From the NCBI GenBank assembly GCA_016187835.1, contig JACPIY010000021.1, forward strand, positions 1 to 56,170: a stretch of 56,170 bases of DNA, in the 5' to 3' direction. A program made the translations under genes and the position numbers. This stretch comes from Deltaproteobacteria bacterium. Lineage in GTDB: Bacteria; Desulfobacterota_D; UBA1144; Nemesobacterales; CSP1-2. This document shows, in pieces, positions 1 to 8,810 of this stretch; positions within the stretch are counted from its first letter, which is position 1, and the number at the start of each line of letters is the position of its first letter. Below the pieces are notes generated by a model. The model worked only from the letters and a program-made list of their open reading frames with translations. It was not told the origin of the DNA and did no database searches.

Positions 1-170
1 GGATTTATCTTTACCAACATATCAATTACTACTACGTCTTCCGCTCCAAAACTAGAAGCAAATGAAACCTTTGGGTGAAGATTATCAAGAGTCCATTTTA
101 GAATGTTTTGCGGGCTCTCACTCTCGAATTCCTTGTTTAATTTATCTGATTGCATATGGTTAAATCTCAT
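1..170 (-). CDS. cysH: Phosphoadenylyl/adenylyl-sulfate reductase, N-terminal part
   Basis: This is the first 56 codons of an APS/PAPS reductase; the rest lies outside the window. The start is the ATG whose complement is at 168-170, with a strong GGAGG site just upstream. The visible protein contains ASSFGAEDVVVIDML, the sulfonucleotide-binding P-loop-like motif of CysH, preceded by the usual helix (ILKWTLDNL). The family reduces activated sulfate to sulfite in the cytoplasm. It lies 60 bases after sat on the same strand, so the two are probably cotranscribed with the permease before them. Whether it uses APS or PAPS cannot be decided, because the diagnostic Cys pairs are outside the window. 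Confidence 0.85.
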   Translation of the reverse strand, partial: MRFNHMQSDKLNKEFESESPQNILKWTLDNLHPKVSFASSFGAEDVVVIDMLVKIN

Positions 171-229
171 CTTAACCTCCTCCGTTTTTATTCGCTTTTG
201 TCGAATTAGAAAACTTCAAGAATTTTTAA

Positions 230-1387
230 TTAATCACTGTACGCCTCCATCAAAATCCTTCCAACCTCAGGCCTTGTAAACTCAATAGGCAGGTCCTGTT
301 TATTCCTTAGTAATTCTCTAACTTTAGTCCCACTCAAGTGGGCATGAAACTCTGAAGGGTGGGGACACGTTTTTGTAGTAGCCATCCCATTACATTTTTT
401 GCAGTAAAACGAGTGGTCAAAAAATAAAGGCGTAATTCCAATTTCTTCAGACTTAAACTCATCAAATATCTTATGTGCGTCATAGGTCCCGTAATAGTTT
501 CCCACACCCGCATGGTCACGTCCTACAATGAAGTGAGTACAGCCATAGTTTTTTCTCACAATCGCATGAAAAATCGCCTCTCTTGGGCCCGCATATCTCA
601 TAGCAGCGGGAAGAACGGAGAGAATCACCCTGTCTTTGGGGTAATAGTTTTCGATTAATACCTGGTAGCACCTCATTCTTAAATAAGCAGGGATGTCATC
701 GCTTTTTGTCTCACCTACGATGGGATGAATTAAAAGACCGTCTACCATCTCAAGAGCGCATTTTTGAAGATATTCGTGCGCTCTGTGTATTGGGTTCCTC
801 GTTTGAAATGCTACTACCCTTCCCCATCCCTTCTCTTTAAATAGCTTTCTCGTTTGTGCCGGATCAAATCGGTGTTCTGGAAATTCAACATCTGGAGTAC
901 GATTAATAAGTCTTATATTTCCTCCGAGAAGTGCATCCCCTTGCCTATAGACCACGCTAACTCCGGGATGTGCTTCATCTGTGGTTCTATAGACCTCTTG
1001 TGCCTCTTTCTTCTTATCGTAAGAGAATTTTTCCTCAAGATGTAATATGGCAATAAGGTTTCCCGATTCGTCGGAAAGCGATACGTCCTCTCCTTCCTTG
1101 AGTCCCCTTGATTGTTCAATGGATACAGGAAGCGTAATTGGAAGGCTCCAGGGGAGTCCATTTTTTAACCTCATACTCTCGACTACGCTTTCATAGTCGT
1201 CTTTTCCCATAAATCCTTCGTTAGGACTCATTGCCCCGACCGAAATGAGTTCTAAATCCGAAACAATTCGTGGAGATACGGTGATGCTTTTTAGGGTTTT
1301 TGACTTTCTTATCCATGCTTCCCTTTGCTCTCCTTCCAGTAATCTATTTACGAGTCTTCCTCCGTGAGGCACGATTGCATTCTCCAT
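230..1387 (-). CDS. sat: Sulfate adenylyltransferase (ATP sulfurylase)
   Basis: The 385-residue protein is a full-length single-domain ATP sulfurylase, converting sulfate and ATP to adenylyl sulfate. Clear family motifs are [13 protein letters not shown] (the QxRN and HxxH catalytic segment), [13 protein letters not shown], and the block around VGRDHAGVG. Near the C-terminus is [15 protein letters not shown], the zinc-binding pattern seen in many bacterial and dissimilatory Sat proteins. No APS kinase domain is attached. It sits between a PiT-type permease (23 bases upstream) and cysH (downstream), an assimilatory arrangement. No dissimilatory apr or dsr genes are visible, so an assimilatory role is the simplest reading. 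Confidence 0.95.
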   Translation of the reverse strand: MENAIVPHGGRLVNRLLEGEQREAWIRKSKTLKSITVSPRIVSDLELISVGAMSPNEGFMGKDDYESVVESMRLKNGLPWSLPITLPVSIEQSRGLKEGEDVSLSDESGNLIAILHLEEKFSYDKKKEAQEVYRTTDEAHPGVSVVYRQGDALLGGNIRLINRTPDVEFPEHRFDPAQTRKLFKEKGWGRVVAFQTRNPIHRAHEYLQKCALEMVDGLLIHPIVGETKSDDIPAYLRMRCYQVLIENYYPKDRVILSVLPAAMRYAGPREAIFHAIVRKNYGCTHFIVGRDHAGVGNYYGTYDAHKIFDEFKSEEIGITPLFFDHSFYCKKCNGMATTKTCPHPSEFHAHLSGTKVRELLRNKQDLPIEFTRPEVGRILMEAYSD

Positions 1388-1410
1388 TTCGACAAATTCT
1401 CCTTAACAAT

Positions 1411-2418
1411 CTAAAAGTTTGCACCAAGCATTGCTAGAATACCATACTTAAAATAGAGCGAAGATAGCCCATAACTTATTGCCACGGCAAAAAAAGGGAC
1501 TACAAACCAAAAAAAGGCAATTCTAAGCACATGCTTATTTTGAGCTGTTACTGAAAAGCCTTGACTTGCACATGAAAAGCCTATTATACCTGATGTAATA
1601 ATTTCCGCTAATGAGACCGGTATTCCGAATACCGAGGCAACAAGGATAAGTGTAGCTCCGGTAAATTCAACAGAGACGGCTCTTAGAATGCAGATTTCTG
1701 TAATCTCCTTTCCCACAGTATCAAGAACCCTTCCGCCAAGCAGTATTGCCCCTACTCCCATGCCCAGCCCGGCAAGAATCGCTCCAAGGGACGGGCTAAT
1801 AAGACCTATACCAACAAGAGGACCAACGGAATTTGCGGCATTATTCGCACCTGCGGAGAAAGCCACATAGCATCCCGATATGGTAATGAGAAAACCGAGG
1901 ATGCTTCTTATACCTTCCTCTGAGTAACGGCTCGTAAGAAATCTGAGGGTTCTAAAGTACAAATACCTTCCGATAAGATAATTCAAAAACCAGGCAGCAA
2001 ATGGTGTAACTACCCACCATGTGACAATCTCAAAAAATTTCCTCCCATTAAGAGCACTTGAGTATAAACCTACACCTGCAATTGCACACACGATGGCATG
2101 TGTTGTTGCAACGGGTACACGAACTATATTTGCCCAGGAGATAAAAAATATTGCAATTATAAGAATTATTAACACAAGTCCAAGGTGTGATGAAAGCACC
2201 GATTCAGGCACCAGTCCCTTACCCAGGGTTTTAATAACGGGGGCACCTGCTAAAAAAGACCCTAGCAGTGCAAAAACGGCAATCAATGTTATAGCCTCTT
2301 TCTTAGACCGCGCTCCAGCCCCATAAGCCGTCGCCATTGAAGCGGCAGAGTTATTGGCTCCTATGTTTAGGGCAAGAAAGATCGAAAGAACTATAGCAAT
2401 TGGTACAACAACATCCAT
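1411..2418 (-). CDS. PiT-family inorganic anion permease, probably sulfate (CysP-like)
   Basis: This 335-residue polytopic membrane protein has the two inverted PiT signature repeats: LNIGANNSAASMATAYGAG near the N-terminus and FSAGANNAANSVGPLVG near residue 190. PiT proteins are ion-coupled phosphate symporters, but a branch typified by Bacillus CysP carries sulfate. Its place directly before sat and cysH, with a 23-base gap, argues for sulfate here; that is inference from context. The start is the ATG with complement at 2416-2418. The 190-base gap to the divergent sigma-54 activator gene should contain both promoters, but I see no riboswitch in it. Confidence 0.85.
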   Translation of the reverse strand: MDVVVPIAIVLSIFLALNIGANNSAASMATAYGAGARSKKEAITLIAVFALLGSFLAGAPVIKTLGKGLVPESVLSSHLGLVLIILIIAIFFISWANIVRVPVATTHAIVCAIAGVGLYSSALNGRKFFEIVTWWVVTPFAAWFLNYLIGRYLYFRTLRFLTSRYSEEGIRSILGFLITISGCYVAFSAGANNAANSVGPLVGIGLISPSLGAILAGLGMGVGAILLGGRVLDTVGKEITEICILRAVSVEFTGATLILVASVFGIPVSLAEIITSGIIGFSCASQGFSVTAQNKHVLRIAFFWFVVPFFAVAISYGLSSLYFKYGILAMLGANF

Positions 2419-2609
2419 ACCCTTGTTACCTTATGTGCATCAGGACTTACTCTTTGCTTAAAGGTTTAATATCGTTTGCAAAGAAGATGCCATTATCAAA
2501 AAATGAGAAAAACTGTTTGTTTTCAATTAATTTTAAGAATTAATCTGGCGATTTCTTGATTATCTCCTAATCAACCTGTATATTTCTGATACAAATCCTG
2601 AGAGACAAA

Positions 2610-4004
2610 ATGAAGGGTAAAGTCGTATTACTCACAAAAGATACAAAGCTTGTAAAAGAGCTTGAGCGAGTGCTTGCAGAAGACTTTGATTTCAATACAT
2701 TTGACGAAATTGAAAAAGATCAAGGTGCAGACGTTGTTTTCCTTGATGTGGATAGCTTGGGTATTAGTGGACTAAATCGTTTAAGAAACCAATGCTTTGT
2801 AATCGTTGTCACAGCTCAAAGGGGAGCAAGATATCTCATTGAATCAATGACCTTTGGGGCTTTTGATTGTATTTTCAGGCCGCTTGACCGCTCTAAGGTT
2901 CTAGAACCTCTGGTTCGTGCCCTTGGGATAAACTCGGAGATAGAAAGAAAAGTGATTAAATTTCCCGGAGAAGTAGAGGGAAGCGGTGTTACATGTGCAA
3001 TAGTTGGAAATTCTCCAATGCTTCAGGAAGTATGCAAGCTCATAGGTCAGATTGGAAGGGTGGATGTGCCAGTGCTTATTACAGGTGAAAGCGGAACAGG
3101 AAAGGACCTGGTTGCAGAATCAATCTGGAAGATAAGTACAAGATGGGAAAAGCCTTTTGTTGTGATAAACTGTGCGGCGATTCCCGAAACGCTTCTTGAA
3201 GCAGAACTCTTTGGTTATGAAAAGGGAGCATTTACGGGAGCAGCCGCTTCTCGTATAGGAAAGTTTGAGGAAGCGGATGGTGGAGTAGTCTTCCTCGATG
3301 AAATTGGAGATATGTCCCTTTCCCTCCAGGCAAAAGTGCTTAGAGTTCTTCAAAATGGAACTTTTAACAGGCTTGGTGATAATAAAGAAATAAAGTCTGA
3401 CACACGCATAATCGCCGCAACAAATAAAGACCTTGAAGAATTAATTGTCGAAGGAAAATTCAGAGAAGACCTTTACTACCGTATAAACGTTGTGAGGATC
3501 TACCTACCGGCGCTCAAGGAAAGAAAAGAGGATATTCCACTTCTAATGGAATGCTTTACGCGTCGTTATACCTCTCAAATAGGAAAAGAAGTAAAAGGGG
3601 CAACAAACAAATTTGTAGAAAAGCTTATGGAGTACGACTGGCCTGGGAACGTTAGAGAGCTTGAAAACACAATGCGAAAGGCGATTGCTTTCACAAAAAC
3701 CACTTATCTTACCTCTTACGATTTAACCCTTAACAACTCATATTCCCTTACGGAAACAAAAAACCCTTCTGTGTTTACCGAACCCCTTCGTAATTCCGTA
3801 AGAAATCTCCTTAACTCGAAGAAAAGCAATGGAAACGTCTACAGCCAAATACTAAAAGAAGTGGAAAGGATTCTCCTAGAAGAAGCGCTTATCGCAAGTG
3901 GGTGGAACCGATCTAAGGCCGCAAGACTTCTGGGTATAAATCGCCTGACACTTCGCAGAAAGCTTGAGGACTATAATTTAACTTTTCCTAAGAGCATAAC
4001 GTAA
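2610..4004 (+). CDS. NtrC-family sigma-54-dependent response regulator with an atypical receiver
   Basis: This is a 464-residue enhancer-binding activator. Residues 1-105 form a receiver-like domain, about 130-365 the AAA+ domain with Walker A GESGTGKD (159-166), sigma-54 contact loop GAFTGA (206-211) and Walker B LDEIGD (229-234). The last 45 residues are a Fis-type helix-turn-helix (SKAARLLGINRLTLRRKL). The receiver is unusual: the acidic pair is reduced to Lys10-Asp11, the conserved Lys is Arg90, but Asp46 and Thr68 remain. No sensor kinase gene is adjacent. Targets are unknown; a sigma-54 promoter match is present at 52095-52110 in this window. Confidence 0.9.
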   Translation: MKGKVVLLTKDTKLVKELERVLAEDFDFNTFDEIEKDQGADVVFLDVDSLGISGLNRLRNQCFVIVVTAQRGARYLIESMTFGAFDCIFRPLDRSKVLEPLVRALGINSEIERKVIKFPGEVEGSGVTCAIVGNSPMLQEVCKLIGQIGRVDVPVLITGESGTGKDLVAESIWKISTRWEKPFVVINCAAIPETLLEAELFGYEKGAFTGAAASRIGKFEEADGGVVFLDEIGDMSLSLQAKVLRVLQNGTFNRLGDNKEIKSDTRIIAATNKDLEELIVEGKFREDLYYRINVVRIYLPALKERKEDIPLLMECFTRRYTSQIGKEVKGATNKFVEKLMEYDWPGNVRELENTMRKAIAFTKTTYLTSYDLTLNNSYSLTETKNPSVFTEPLRNSVRNLLNSKKSNGNVYSQILKEVERILLEEALIASGWNRSKAARLLGINRLTLRRKLEDYNLTFPKSIT

Positions 4005-4120
4005 CGTGAGAAGGGATGCTCAACCAAACGCCACTACCAAATATCCATCACAAGACTGACATTTCAAAGCTAATACATCTACGACACATTTCCTAACCTC
4101 TTTTTTCTATACAAAAGGCA

Positions 4121-4735
4121 TTATTTAGACAAACACTCAAGCACAATGCTTCTTATCTCTTCTTGTATCTCCTTAATGTCTCCCGCAGCGTTTACAACCC
4201 TTATCCTTCCAGGCTCTTTTTGAGCAATGAAAACATAAGCCTGTCTTATCCTCTCATGGAACTCCACAGGTTCTTCATCCATCTTTGTTTTTCCGCTTCT
4301 TTTCTTGAGCCTAGACAGTCCAAGCTTTACAGGAAGGTTGAGAAGTATAGTGAGCTGAGGTTCCAAGCCCAGCGCCGATGACTTTGCAAGCTTTTTCACA
4401 AGATCTAAATCAAGTTTTCTTCCATAGCCTTGATACACAAGAGTCGAGTCATTAAATCTATCACAGATTACAATTTCGCCCTGCTCAAGCTTTGGTTTTA
4501 TAAAATCCCTCACGTGTTGTACTCGGTCGGCACAAAAAAGACAAAGCTCCGCTAACGGGTCTAGCTCAAGATCTCTTTCCTCAAGAAGCATCCTGCGTAT
4601 GAGTTTTCCAACCGCCCCCCATCCTGGCTCTCGCGTTAGCGTTACCTTATATCCCCGTTCCAAGAGAAAATCCTTAAGAAGACCAGTTTGAGTGGTTTTT
4701 CCACTTCCCTCTACGCCCTCAAATGTAATAAACAT
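4121..4735 (-). CDS. tmk: Thymidylate kinase
   Basis: The 204-residue protein phosphorylates dTMP to dTDP for DNA synthesis. It begins with the P-loop FEGVEGSGKTTQ, followed by the DR(Y/F) segment CDRFNDSTLVYQGYGR that contacts dTMP, and a LID region SRLKKRSGKTKMDEE. The length is typical. The first codons (MFITFEGVEGSGKTT) fit the family start exactly. It is convergent with the sigma-54 activator gene and is followed on its own strand by the broken rluB, not by holB as in many genomes. Confidence 0.95.
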   Translation of the reverse strand: MFITFEGVEGSGKTTQTGLLKDFLLERGYKVTLTREPGWGAVGKLIRRMLLEERDLELDPLAELCLFCADRVQHVRDFIKPKLEQGEIVICDRFNDSTLVYQGYGRKLDLDLVKKLAKSSALGLEPQLTILLNLPVKLGLSRLKKRSGKTKMDEEPVEFHERIRQAYVFIAQKEPGRIRVVNAAGDIKEIQEEIRSIVLECLSK

Positions 4736-4813
4736 AACTACTATACCCCTAAATCTTGAATTATATGCTTGAAAAACGGATTTTATTCTAGATTGCTAGA
4801 AGTATAGCGAATC

Positions 4814-5600
4814 CTAACATAAGAGCAAAAAAAAAATAGTAGAGTCAATTTCAATGTGGTTTGTATCTTTCTCGATATTAAAATTAATTGCTTTTTTGAG
4901 AGAAACAATCTCCTCCTCTGTCATATCTCTCCAACTTCCCTTTGCTAGTTTACCTAGCTTAATAGGACCTACTTTAGTCCTCTTTAGTATACAGGATGGT
5001 TAAACTCTGCAAGAAATCTCTTAACTAAATGGTTCCTACCCTCATGGAAATTTTATCTCAAGAAGCGTATTTTTATCCTCGTATTTTAATATACTTACAT
5101 TATCGGGAATTGCCGGACCATCCTCAAGCTGCGTTCCTGTAATGATTCGCTCAAGTGTCCTGGCTCTTACCGTTCCCTTGACAAGCGCTAAATAAACCTT
5201 AGGAAGTTCGTAGCTCGGATGAAGAATTCCATTTGCTAGTTCTCCATCGTTTGTAAGGATTAATAGTCCCTCGGTATCGTAATCAAGCCTTCCAACCGGA
5301 TAAATTCTCTCAGGGATGTCCTTTATCAGTTCTTCAATGGTTTTCTTTCCTTCCTCTCCTTCACCGATAGATGTTAGGTAAAGCCGAGGCTTATTTAGCA
5401 CCAGGTATCTTTTTTTCTCCGGTCTTACAACTCTACCAGAAATCTCAATTGTATCCTTTTCCGTATCCACCCTGTATCCGAATTCCTTTACGACAAAACC
5501 GTTTATCTTAATTCTACCTTTTTTTATAAAATCGTCCGCCTTCCTCCTTGAGGTAATACCACACATAGAAAGGTATCTGTTAAGTCTTACTAATTTTATC
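4814..5600 (-). pseudogene. rluB: 23S rRNA pseudouridine synthase (RluB/RsuA family), frameshifted
   Basis: The longest open piece (5042-5566) encodes an S4 domain (CGITSRRKADDFIKKGRIKI) and a catalytic core with GRLDYDTEGLLILTNDGE, whose Asp is the pseudouridine synthase nucleophile. The frame ends early at EIKFP. The expected continuation, HEGRNHLVKRFLAEFNHPV, is in a second frame, and LKRTKVGPIKLGKLAKGSW with MTEEE in a third, ending at the TAG at 4814-4816. The breaks look like one extra base near 5040 and two near 4990. Upstream of the first ATG the frame still reads VRLNRYLS, the normal family N-terminus, but no ATG, GTG or TTG precedes it. Either the gene is decaying or the assembly has errors here. 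Confidence 0.8.
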
Positions 5601-5616
5601 GTAAAACATATTAATA

Positions 5617-5650
5617 AACGTAGAGACGCATTGCAATGCGTCTCTACGTT
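5617..5650. repeat. Perfect 34-bp palindrome (REP-like)
   Basis: The sequence is a perfect inverted repeat with no unpaired centre; each arm begins AACGTAGAGACGCATTG. The AGAGACG/CGTCTCT arms recur in a shorter hairpin at 32955-32978. It lies between the 5' end of the broken rluB and a terminator. It resembles a dispersed intergenic palindrome more than a gene-specific operator. Confidence 0.7.
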
Positions 5651-5762
5651 AGATTCCTGCTTGATGAGCTATTACCCGCATGTAATAATCGGGTAACACG
5701 CGGGAATTATGACGTTAAAATTGAGGGCTAAACCCTTCCGCAACATTTTTTGACATTCTTAA

Positions 5763-5802
5763 AAAAAGCCCCTTTCTTCCCTTTAAAAGAGAGAGGCTTT
5801 TT
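5763..5802 (-). terminator. Rho-independent terminator after the AhpD-like gene
   Basis: Read on the minus strand, a stem AAAAAGCCTCTCT pairs imperfectly with AGAAAGGGGCTTTTT around a short A/T-rich loop, followed by a run of seven T. It lies about 160 bases downstream of the tandem AhpD-like gene. The A-rich far side means it could also stop plus-strand transcription. Confidence 0.7.
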
Positions 5803-5843
5803 GGCTTAAGAATTAGATTCTTATAAGAAAGAATAATGTTCAG

Positions 5844-5918
5844 CAGGAGCACCATTACGTTCGAGAAGCTAAGGACAGCCTTTGCGCGACCAGGCCGCAG
5901 CTGGAAGCCGCTCCTACT
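5844..5918. repeat. Dispersed hairpin repeat, copy 1
   Basis: Arms reading CAGGAGC and GCTCCTAC enclose about 60 bases. The 19-base right end, GCTGGAAGCCGCTCCTACT (5900-5918), is identical at 25393-25411, where it also closes a GTAGGAGC hairpin. This marks a dispersed intergenic repeat family. The gap between rluB and the AhpD-like gene (5601-5963) holds this element, the 34-bp palindrome and the terminator, and nothing else I can recognise. Confidence 0.6.
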
Positions 5919-5963
5919 GATTGTTTTCTTGTAATCCTCAGAAATGGAAATCGCTTAAATTCA

Positions 5964-6683
5964 CTATTTCTCAGCTGCTGCTTTGGCTTTTTCTCCTGCT
6001 CTGGCGTTTAGATTTGCAAGTGTGTCCATTGCAATTCCGGTATGGGCATAACATGCACCCGCAGACATAACCATCGCAACATTTATTGCTTCCGCCATCT
6101 GCTCTTTTTTTATTCCAAAGCTAAGGGCGTCCTTCACACAGCCTCTTATACAGTATGGACATTTTGTCATGTGAGCGCAGGCAAGTCCTATAAGACCTCT
6201 TTTCATTTCTTTACTCAGCGCTCCATCTGCAAAAACCTTCTTGTGAAATTCCATGAATGGTTTTGATAAATCCCCGCTTGCTTCTCTAAAGTGATTCATT
6301 TCATGGGTAATGTCCTTTTTGAAAAAATGACCCTCCGTAAGAGGAATTCCATTTTCTATCGCATCAGCAGCTTCAAAGGCTATACTTGAATATGCATACG
6401 GCGCTCCCATCGCAAAACGCATTGCGACATAAATCGCTTCTATGATCTCTTCATCGGTTGCACCATTCTTCTTAGCAGTCATTACTCTGCCTCTTATGCA
6501 GTATGGACATCGGGTAATGTGACCACCGGCAAGAGCTATAATTTCTTTTTCTTTCCTGCTAAGCGCACCATCAGCAAAGACGCTATTGTGGTAATCCATC
6601 CATGCTTGATTTAGATCGGGATTTATCTTTTTGAGAAGACCTATATCCTGAGATATATCTTTCTTAAATAAAAAATCCGTCAT
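5964..6683 (-). CDS. Tandem carboxymuconolactone decarboxylase/AhpD-like protein
   Basis: The 239 residues contain two copies of an AhpD-like domain. Each has the CxxC-His redox centre: GGHITRCPYCIRG (around residue 55) and CAHMTKCPYCIRG (around 175). The repeats align along their length (HNSVFADGALSRKEKE versus HKKVFADGALSKEMKR), so the gene arose by internal duplication. Single-domain relatives form multimers and act as peroxidase-linked disulfide reductases or decarboxylases; the substrate here is unknown. It is preceded on the same strand by a TetR gene, 80 bases away, so it is a likely target. A good AGGAGG-like site precedes the ATG. Confidence 0.85.
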   Translation of the reverse strand: MTDFLFKKDISQDIGLLKKINPDLNQAWMDYHNSVFADGALSRKEKEIIALAGGHITRCPYCIRGRVMTAKKNGATDEEIIEAIYVAMRFAMGAPYAYSSIAFEAADAIENGIPLTEGHFFKKDITHEMNHFREASGDLSKPFMEFHKKVFADGALSKEMKRGLIGLACAHMTKCPYCIRGCVKDALSFGIKKEQMAEAINVAMVMSAGACYAHTGIAMDTLANLNARAGEKAKAAAEK

Positions 6684-6762
6684 TTTTTAGAACCTCCTTT
6701 CAGGAATTTTTTTAGCCGCACATCTGAACCTTATCTCACCTCCTAAATTTATTTCTCTGTTT

Positions 6763-7362
6763 TTAGGCCAGTTGCAGCAGTTTCAAAACAGTCTGAGCTC
6801 CATTGGCAAGTGGGTCTAGTGTTTTATAGGTTTTAGCCATCATGATTGCTCCTTCAAGTTGGGAGAGGATCAATCCGGCGGCAAGAGTCGGGTTTATATC
6901 ACTTCGAAAATCGCCATTCTCAATTCCCTCTCTTATGCAGCTTTCAATTGCTTCTTCCCATCTCTTAAAGAACGCACTTAATCTTGTTCTAAATTTCTCG
7001 TTTATGTCACTCATCTCGATAGCAAGGTTTCCGAACGGGCATCCTTCGTAGCATTTGAGACTCTGATGGAATGCTTTAACTCGCTCATAGAATTTATGGA
7101 GCCTATTTTTTGGAGAGATTGAAGTTTCGCACAGGGTTTTGGAAATTACATCGGATTCAAATTCCTCTATTCTCATATCCAGAATTTTTAGGGCTAGTTC
7201 TTCTTTGCTTTTAAAGTGGTAGTAGAAAGTACTCTTTTTTACACCGCTTCTTTCCAGAATCTCATCCACTGATGTTGGCTGGTATCCCTTTCTATGAAAT
7301 AAGCCAGTGGCTACCTCTATTACTTTCTCCTTACTTTTTCTCACTTTTATTTTATCTCCCAA
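6763..7362 (-). CDS. TetR-family transcriptional repressor
   Basis: The 199-residue protein has an N-terminal TetR helix-turn-helix (GYQPTSVDEILERSGV, then KSTFYYHFKSKEEL) and a variable ligand domain containing CYEGCPFGNLA, typical of the C-terminal group that responds to small electrophilic or aromatic compounds. The start is TTG at 7360-7362; GTG seven codons in is an alternative. A palindromic operator candidate lies immediately upstream, suggesting autoregulation, and the AhpD-like gene downstream is probably under the same control. The inducer is unknown. Confidence 0.88.
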   Translation of the reverse strand: MGDKIKVRKSKEKVIEVATGLFHRKGYQPTSVDEILERSGVKKSTFYYHFKSKEELALKILDMRIEEFESDVISKTLCETSISPKNRLHKFYERVKAFHQSLKCYEGCPFGNLAIEMSDINEKFRTRLSAFFKRWEEAIESCIREGIENGDFRSDINPTLAAGLILSQLEGAIMMAKTYKTLDPLANGAQTVLKLLQLA

Positions 7363-7386
7363 TTAGTACTGACTAGTTAGTCCTAA
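7363..7386. promoter_or_regulatory. Candidate TetR operator
   Basis: The 24-base inverted repeat TTAGTACTGACT/AGTTAGTCCTAA matches at 10 of 12 half-site positions around a central CTAG. It abuts the start codon of the TetR gene and contains the ACTGACTAGTTAGT core common to this regulator group. Function is inferred from position and symmetry. Confidence 0.65.
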
Positions 7387-7579
7387 TTTTAAGATATTTT
7401 GAAAAGCTTGTCAAATAGAATCTAAAACCGAGCTGTCGGTAGAAACTTTATTCGACATATATTAAAAGAAGCGCTTTCCTTTGAGAAATTTTTTTGATTA
7501 TACTTAGGGCTTAATGTATTGGGTTTAATGACCGGAATAGATTATCGAAGACTAAGTTTTCAATTAGATACAGAGCAAC

Positions 7580-8542
7580 ATGGGTAAAATAGCAATCGGC
7601 TGTGACATCGGCGGTACGAACCTAAGAGGCGCATTGATCCGTGAGGATGGGCATATAATCAAACGCCAGAGCATTTTATCGGAGGCAGATAAGGGAATTG
7701 ATTTTGTGGTTAAAAACCTAGCAAACCTTATACAACAAACCATAAAGGGAGACGATATAGCCGGTGTGGGGATCGGAATTCCCGGAATCATAGATTCGTC
7801 GAAAGGAATATTAACCCAAGCCCCCAACATCAACAACGTAAATAATTATCCCTTGAGAGATGTTCTCATAGAGAAGATAGGAGAGAGTGTACCTGTATTT
7901 ATAGAAAACGATGCTAACTGTGTAGCAATTGGGGAATGGTGGGTAGGCGCAGGAAAGGATGTAAAATCGCTAATAATTCTTACATTGGGAACGGGGGTTG
8001 GGGGCGGGATAATACTTAATGGAGATCTCTGGAATGGAGCAGACGGGATGGCAGGGGAAATCGGACATATTACGATTTACCCGGATGGAGCAAAATGTAA
8101 TTGCGGAAATTTTGGGTGTCTTGAGAGCTATGCTTCTGCCGGCGCAATAAGACGGATGGTCAAACAGGGGTTAGAGACCGACCTTGAGACCATTATTAGA
8201 GAGAAAGTTAAAAATACCTCTAAAGAGAGGATTCCCGAAATCGTAAGGGAAGCAGCTATGCAGGAAGATAAATTTGCCTTATGGATCTGGGATGAGTTTG
8301 GAAAAGCTCTGGGGATAGCTATAGCAAACCTCGTGAACCTTCTAAACGTAGAGATGGTCGTTATCGGTGGTGGGCTGGCTAATGCTTGGGAATTATTCAT
8401 AGATAGAGCCAAAAAGGAAGCTAAAAAAAGAGGCTTGCGCGCTCCTATTAAACGAGTCAAAATTGTGAAAAGCGTTCTGGGTGACGATGCAGGGATTTTG
8501 GGCGCAGGGTATTTGGTTTTTAAGGAAGAGGGTATTATATAG
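7580..8542 (+). CDS. ROK-family sugar kinase (glucokinase-like)
   Basis: The 320-residue protein has the ATP-binding start IGCDIGGTNLRGAL, the sugar-binding ENDANCVAIGEWWVGAG, the glycine-rich LTLGTGVGGGI, and the ROK zinc motif CNCGNFGCLE. These features support a glucokinase or related hexose kinase feeding glycolysis. ROK members also act on N-acetylmannosamine or allose, so the exact sugar is not certain. It is monocistronic, between the TetR promoter region and a sigma-70-like promoter of the next gene. Confidence 0.88.
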   Translation: MGKIAIGCDIGGTNLRGALIREDGHIIKRQSILSEADKGIDFVVKNLANLIQQTIKGDDIAGVGIGIPGIIDSSKGILTQAPNINNVNNYPLRDVLIEKIGESVPVFIENDANCVAIGEWWVGAGKDVKSLIILTLGTGVGGGIILNGDLWNGADGMAGEIGHITIYPDGAKCNCGNFGCLESYASAGAIRRMVKQGLETDLETIIREKVKNTSKERIPEIVREAAMQEDKFALWIWDEFGKALGIAIANLVNLLNVEMVVIGGGLANAWELFIDRAKKEAKKRGLRAPIKRVKIVKSVLGDDAGILGAGYLVFKEEGII

Positions 8543-8582
8543 TTTTAATAAAGAAGAGACATTAGGAAATCATCTCAATAGG

Positions 8583-8610
8583 TTGATTTCCCCGATGGGC
8601 AGGATATAAT
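8583..8610 (+). promoter_or_regulatory. Sigma-70-type promoter before the methyltransferase gene
   Basis: TTGATT (8583-8588) and a perfect TATAAT (8605-8610) are separated by 16 bases. The next gene starts at 8811, so the leader would be almost 200 bases long. I see no convincing riboswitch or ORF in that leader. Confidence 0.55.
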
Positions 8611-8810
8611 AGCGGATGGGACGCACAAGCAATGCAGTATTTACCCAACCATTCATCAGATAATCCTGGGCTCAATGCTTAATTATATCAAGTCCAGCTT
8701 ATATCATCAGTTTGAACTTTGTGACTTTTCTTTTAATCTGCTAAGTTGTCATCAAACCGATGAGGAATGTACAATAAATGAGAGATTAAATTTCATTATA
8801 TAAACCTTCA

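Noticed and set aside
230-2418. A dissimilatory sulfate reduction locus around sat
   Set aside because: There are no aprAB, dsr or qmo genes. The neighbour is a cysH-type reductase and a permease, which fits assimilation.
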